In this document: piece after piece, positions 6,985-10,068 of the stretch | Layout: each line of letters starts with the position of its first letter | Numbering within the stretch: the stretch's first letter is position 1 | Origin: DAOSWM01 sp035380045 | GTDB taxonomy: Bacteria > Bacteroidota > Bacteroidia > Bacteroidales > Tenuifilaceae | DNA: 10,068 nucleotides | NCBI GenBank assembly: GCA_035380045.1 | Contig: DAOSWM010000090.1 | Location: forward strand, 1-10,068 | Direction of reading: 5' to 3' | Notes under the pieces: model-generated | Told to the model about the DNA's origin: nothing | Seen by the model: only the letters and a program-made list of their open reading frames with translations | The model's database searches: none | Translations under genes and position numbers: made by a program

Positions 6985-7707
6985 ATGAAAATCATTCGAC
7001 TACTTGCCCTGCTCCTCCTATTTTCACAGACAGCATTGGTTGCACAGGAACAGTCTGATTCAACAGGAAAAGTGAGCCCCGTTCGTTTCAGTTCCAGCGT
7101 TGTTAGCCGCTACGTTTGGCGAGGAATCCTTTTCGAGGCAACACCACACATTCAGCCAACCATGGAGTATCGCTACAAGGGTTTCTCAGTGGGAGTTTGG
7201 GGATCGTACGGAATTTCGGACCCCTTCGCCGAAATCGATCTATTCGCATCATACACATATGGATATTTCACAGCAACCATTTTTGACTACTTCATTGAAA
7301 ATGAATCGAACCTAAATCTCAACAGCTACTTTGTATGGAAGAATTCTACATCTCCACATGCGCTTGAAGGAACAATCTCATTCAACGGAACAGAGAACTT
7401 TCCGCTAACCTTAACCGCAGCAACTTTTTTTTACGGGAACGATCGGGATCAGAATAACGATAATTTTTTTTCAACCTACCTAGAAATTGGCTACAGCATA
7501 CCAGTAAAAGCATCGGTTATTAACCTGAAAATTGGTGGAACTCCAGGCGAAAGTATTTACGCTAATAAAACAGGAATTGTGAACTGTAGCCTAGGGCTTT
7601 GCAAGGATATAAAAGTTACAAACCATTTTTCACTTCCTGTTTTTTCTGAATTCATAGTAAACCCTGCTGCGAATGATGTTTTTTTTGTGTTTGGTGTAAC
7701 ATTGTAG
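6985..7707 (+). CDS. Predicted outer-membrane beta-barrel protein, TorF/Gcw_chp-like
   Basis: A 240-residue exported protein. A signal peptide (K2-I-I-R, a leucine-rich core, cleavage near ALVA at residue 20) precedes alternating polar/aromatic strands. The segment SSSVVSRYVWRGILFEATPHIQPTMEYRYKGFSVGVWGSYG resembles the opening of the TorF / Gcw_chp (TIGR02001) porin-like family, which has a similar V-S-x-Y-x-x-R-G, then Q-P, then G-x-W-x-S pattern. The family's transport role is not well established, and no substrate can be named here. Later strands (EIDLFASYTYGYFTATIFDYF, YLEIGYSIP, FFVFGVTL at the end) fit a small barrel. The mature protein has two cysteines (in VNCSLGLCKD). The stop lies 41 bp before receptor 3 on the same strand with no terminator between them, so co-transcription is likely. 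Confidence 0.7.
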   Translation: MKIIRLLALLLLFSQTALVAQEQSDSTGKVSPVRFSSSVVSRYVWRGILFEATPHIQPTMEYRYKGFSVGVWGSYGISDPFAEIDLFASYTYGYFTATIFDYFIENESNLNLNSYFVWKNSTSPHALEGTISFNGTENFPLTLTAATFFYGNDRDQNNDNFFSTYLEIGYSIPVKASVINLKIGGTPGESIYANKTGIVNCSLGLCKDIKVTNHFSLPVFSEFIVNPAANDVFFVFGVTL

Positions 7708-7748
7708 TAGGAATTTTAGTTTAAATCCTTAGGATAAAGTATTAAACA

Positions 7749-9653
7749 ATGACTGAGAAGATCGTTTCTTTAAGATACAAAATTGGTTTGACCCTGGGGA
7801 TTGGGATATTTGCAACAGCAATCATTCTAATTGCCATTTCTACCATTTCGTTCCGTAGTAGCTCCCTCGAAGCGGCACAAGAGGAAGCCTTTGCCAGAGC
7901 CCGCGAGTTTGCTGCCCAAGTGCAAAAACCCATGAACGAAGCGTTAAACGCCTCGTCGTCGTTGGCCAATGCTTTATCGGCTGCAGGAAACTCAACCGGC
8001 GATATTTCACTTAAACGAAGCGATGCCGAACAAATGGCCGGAAAAGTATTGCTGAGCAATAAAGCATTCCTAGGGCTAACCTTAGGGTTTGAACCCAACG
8101 CATTCGACGGGCTTGACTCGCAGTATGTAAACTCTCCCCATTCCGATGAAACTGGCCGATTCCTCTCGTACCTCACAAAAAACAGTGAAACCAGCTTTGT
8201 TGTTGAACCCCTTATCGATTACCAAAACCAGGAGGTTGGCCCCTGGTACTGGATTCCTAAGAATACGCTCAAAGACGCAATAAATGGTCCGGTTATCTAC
8301 CCCGTTCAGGGTGTTGACATGCTAATGGTTTCGTTTATGACTCCGGTTATTAAAAATGGGGCATTTGTTGGGGTTACCGGCATCGATATTTCTATTGACT
8401 TCCTCCAAGAAATGGTTTCTCAGCTCGAAATGTTTGACGGAAAAGCCCATATCACTGTCCTTTCACACAATGGGATTATTGCCGCATCAACGGTTGACAA
8501 GAATCATATAAACCAGCCCATCAAGAATATTAATACTAATGGATTCCAGCATCAGCTCGATATTCTTCACTCGCAACGCGAGGAACTTTTTGTTAAGGAT
8601 GGTTTGCTAAATATTTTCGTCCCCATTACAATTGGAAATACAGGAACCCCCTGGCAGGTGAGCCTTAGCTTACCGTTGAGCTACATAACCCGTGAAGCAA
8701 CAAGAGGTATGTGGCAGCTAATTGGAATTGGAATTGTTCTAACACTGCTAAGTATCTTTGTCATTGTTTTTGTGATTGGTCGACTTATCAATCCGCTCGC
8801 CTCAATTTCTGCCATTGCCAACAATATTTCTGTGGGGAATCTGGAGAATATCTCAAAAGTTAAGGTTTCTAACGATGAGGTAGGAATGGTTTACCACGCT
8901 TTTAGGAAAATGACTGAGAACCTGCAGAATATAATTAAAAGCATTATGGATGGTGCTGAAAGCATTTCAGATGCTAGCATCGAGATGAGTTCCGCCTCTC
9001 AGCAGCTATCACAGGGAGCAAACCAGCAGGCAGCTGGTGCCGAAGAGGTTTCGAGCTCCATGGAAGAGATGGCTTCGAATATACAACAGAATACCGATAA
9101 TGCTCAGCAAGCCAACAAAATTTCGCAGAAGGTTTCCGAAGGAATTAAGAACATTAGCCACGCTGCCACCGAGAGCCTCGATTCAATCCGAATTATTTCC
9201 GATAAAATAATGATTATTAACGATATAGCATTCCAAACAAACCTTCTTGCCTTGAACGCTGCTGTGGAGGCGGCTCGTGCCGGGGAGCATGGTAAAGGAT
9301 TTGCCGTTGTTGCCTCGGAGGTAAAACGGCTTGCCGAGCGAAGCCGAACAGCTGCCGATGAAATTGTAACCCTCTCCTCGAAAAGTGTTGGAATAACAGA
9401 AAGCGTTGTGGAGCTTATGGAGAAGCTTATTCCTGAAATTGAGAACACCGCAACCCTGGTACAAGAAATTGCTGTTTCGAGCATGGAGCAGAATAGTGGT
9501 GCCGATCAGGTAAACACCGCTATTCAACAGCTTAACCAGGTTACCCAGCAGAATGCTGCATCAAGCGAGGAGCTTGCCACTAGCTCTGAGGAGCTGAAGG
9601 AGCAGGCAGAACTACTTAAAGAAATTGTCGCCTTCTTCAAAATACAGGGTTAA
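7749..9653 (+). CDS. Methyl-accepting chemotaxis protein with double-Cache sensor (receptor 3)
   Basis: A 634-residue chemoreceptor: TM1 (12-33), a large periplasmic domain (about 36-320), TM2 (about 322-344), HAMP (about 345-398) and a signalling hairpin with tip IAFQTNLLALNAAVEAARAGEHGKG (E513 at its end). The sensor reads as dCache_1: GPWYW (164-168), then YPVQGVDMLMVSFMTPVIKNGAFVGVTGIDIS with D213. W166, Y167 and D213 sit where the amino-acid-binding dCache motif has W, Y and D, but the arginine two residues before the Trp is Gly164, so a standard amino-acid ligand is doubtful. Candidate methylation glutamates are E432/E433 and E439/E440 plus the C-terminal SSEELATSSEE. The methylation-to-tip spacing (73 residues from the MEx motif) equals that of receptors 1 and 2, so mixed receptor arrays are plausible. 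There is no CheR pentapeptide at the C-terminus. Confidence 0.94.
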   Translation: MTEKIVSLRYKIGLTLGIGIFATAIILIAISTISFRSSSLEAAQEEAFARAREFAAQVQKPMNEALNASSSLANALSAAGNSTGDISLKRSDAEQMAGKVLLSNKAFLGLTLGFEPNAFDGLDSQYVNSPHSDETGRFLSYLTKNSETSFVVEPLIDYQNQEVGPWYWIPKNTLKDAINGPVIYPVQGVDMLMVSFMTPVIKNGAFVGVTGIDISIDFLQEMVSQLEMFDGKAHITVLSHNGIIAASTVDKNHINQPIKNINTNGFQHQLDILHSQREELFVKDGLLNIFVPITIGNTGTPWQVSLSLPLSYITREATRGMWQLIGIGIVLTLLSIFVIVFVIGRLINPLASISAIANNISVGNLENISKVKVSNDEVGMVYHAFRKMTENLQNIIKSIMDGAESISDASIEMSSASQQLSQGANQQAAGAEEVSSSMEEMASNIQQNTDNAQQANKISQKVSEGIKNISHAATESLDSIRIISDKIMIINDIAFQTNLLALNAAVEAARAGEHGKGFAVVASEVKRLAERSRTAADEIVTLSSKSVGITESVVELMEKLIPEIENTATLVQEIAVSSMEQNSGADQVNTAIQQLNQVTQQNAASSEELATSSEELKEQAELLKEIVAFFKIQG

Positions 9654-9669
9654 AATTGGTTTTCAACCC
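9647..9669. terminator. Possible bidirectional hairpin between convergent genes
   Basis: GGGTT+AAAA pairs with TTTT+AACCC (one bulged C at 9664) around a TTGG loop. It contains the TAA stop of receptor 3 and ends 2 bp from the stop of the convergent receiver gene. There is no strong T-run on either side, so it may be only a weak terminator. It is the sole structure available between two genes separated by 17 bp. Confidence 0.35.
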
Positions 9670-9670
9670 G

Positions 9671-10068
9671 TTACATTTTCAGAAAATTTTCAATCTCGCG
9701 AAGGAGTTCCTCGCCGAATATTGGTTTTGCGATGTAGCTATCGCAACCGGCTTGCAAACACTTCTCCCTATCGCCAACCATTGCGTAGGCTGTTAGAGCA
9801 ATAACGGGCAAATCCTTCCTCATGTTTTTAATAATAGTGGTTGCCTCTAACCCGTTCATTACTGGCATTTTCACGTCCATTAGTATTAAACTAATTTTCG
9901 GATTTGAGCGAACATGCTCAACGGCTTCGGCACCGTTAAAAGCCCTAATTACTTTTACGCCACTATCGGATAGCAACTCGCTAACGTAAATATAATTGGC
10001 CTCCTCATCCTCAGCAACCAGTATGGTGCTTCCATTAAAGCTAAAAGAATCCTGCTTGCTATCATCAG
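9671..10068 (-). CDS. C-terminal receiver domain, probable hybrid histidine kinase (5' end outside window)
   Basis: The reading frame is open to the window edge and encodes 131 visible residues: a short polar linker (DDSKQDSFSFNGS) and a complete receiver domain. Receiver landmarks are the acidic pair in LVAEDEEAN (10007-10012), the phospho-acceptor Asp in LILMDVKMPVMNG (codon 9875-9877), the switch Thr in IALTAYAM (9791-9793) and the Lys in IAKPI (9725-9727). The protein ends right after the last helix (EIENFLKM). Internal TTG codons, such as 9976, should not be taken as starts because the domain's first strand and acidic pocket lie upstream. The linker has no methionine, and this receiver type (AEDEEANYIYVSELL...AFNGAEAVE) is common at the end of Bacteroidota PAS-kinase-receiver hybrids, so a hybrid kinase is more likely than a stand-alone regulator. 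It converges on receptor 3. Confidence 0.85.
   Translation of the reverse strand, partial: DDSKQDSFSFNGSTILVAEDEEANYIYVSELLSDSGVKVIRAFNGAEAVEHVRSNPKISLILMDVKMPVMNGLEATTIIKNMRKDLPVIALTAYAMVGDREKCLQAGCDSYIAKPIFGEELLREIENFLKM

Noticed and set aside
7725..7735. Palindrome ATCCTTAGGAT between the barrel gene and receptor 3
   Set aside because: The arms are only 5 bp, flanks do not extend it and no T-run follows; it is too weak to call an operator or terminator.
4289..9330. Dispersed DNA repeat formed by the three hairpin-tip coding segments (near 4289, 5750 and 9220)
   Set aside because: The proteins are nearly identical there, but the DNA differs at most synonymous positions. Only short tracts such as a shared cattccaaacaaa are identical, so this is protein-level conservation, not a repeat element.
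9671..9976. Stand-alone response regulator starting at the TTG at 9976
   Set aside because: That start would remove the first strand and the acidic pair (10007-10012) needed for phosphotransfer; the frame is open to the window edge and encodes them.

Overview
The window looks like a chromosomal segment from a member of the Bacteroidota, probably a motile or environmental Bacteroidales/Marinilabiliales-type lineage; this placement is inference. The support is a tRNA promoter matching the Bacteroidota form (TTTG, 20 nt, TAnnTTTG), the near absence of Shine-Dalgarno sequences, A/T-rich short leaders, a Bacteroidota-type MutS N-terminus, and a C-terminal receiver domain of the kind common in Bacteroidota hybrid kinases. 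Three chemoreceptors are notable, because many Bacteroidota glide and have no Che pathway.

Left end (1-3057, minus strand): mutS is followed by tRNA-Gly(GCC) and tRNA-Leu(UAA). Each tRNA has its own intrinsic terminator, and a good promoter sits before tRNA-Gly. The mutS start is best placed at a TTG (3021) rather than the first upstream ATG.

Centre (3213-6184, plus strand): diverging from mutS is a two-gene operon of membrane chemoreceptors with single-Cache-like sensors. The two proteins are collinear at every anchor checked (sensor motif, methylation glutamates, hairpin tip), so they look like old tandem duplicates. A 166-bp gap follows, carrying two short perfect palindromes, and then a secreted YfiR/DUF4154 protein that ends in a strong terminator.

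Right end (6985-10068): a small predicted outer-membrane beta-barrel protein of the TorF/Gcw_chp kind lies 41 bp upstream of a third chemoreceptor with a large double-Cache sensor. The last feature is convergent: the receiver-domain end of a gene cut by the window edge, most likely a hybrid histidine kinase.

Functionally, the right two-thirds is a sensory island: three receptors that should signal to CheA/CheW (none encoded here), a periplasmic YfiR-type protein, an outer-membrane barrel and a two-component receiver. I see no mobile element, CRISPR array, integrase or obvious defence system. The most unusual aspect is the grouping of chemoreceptors with YfiR and the barrel, not a clearly new class of machinery.
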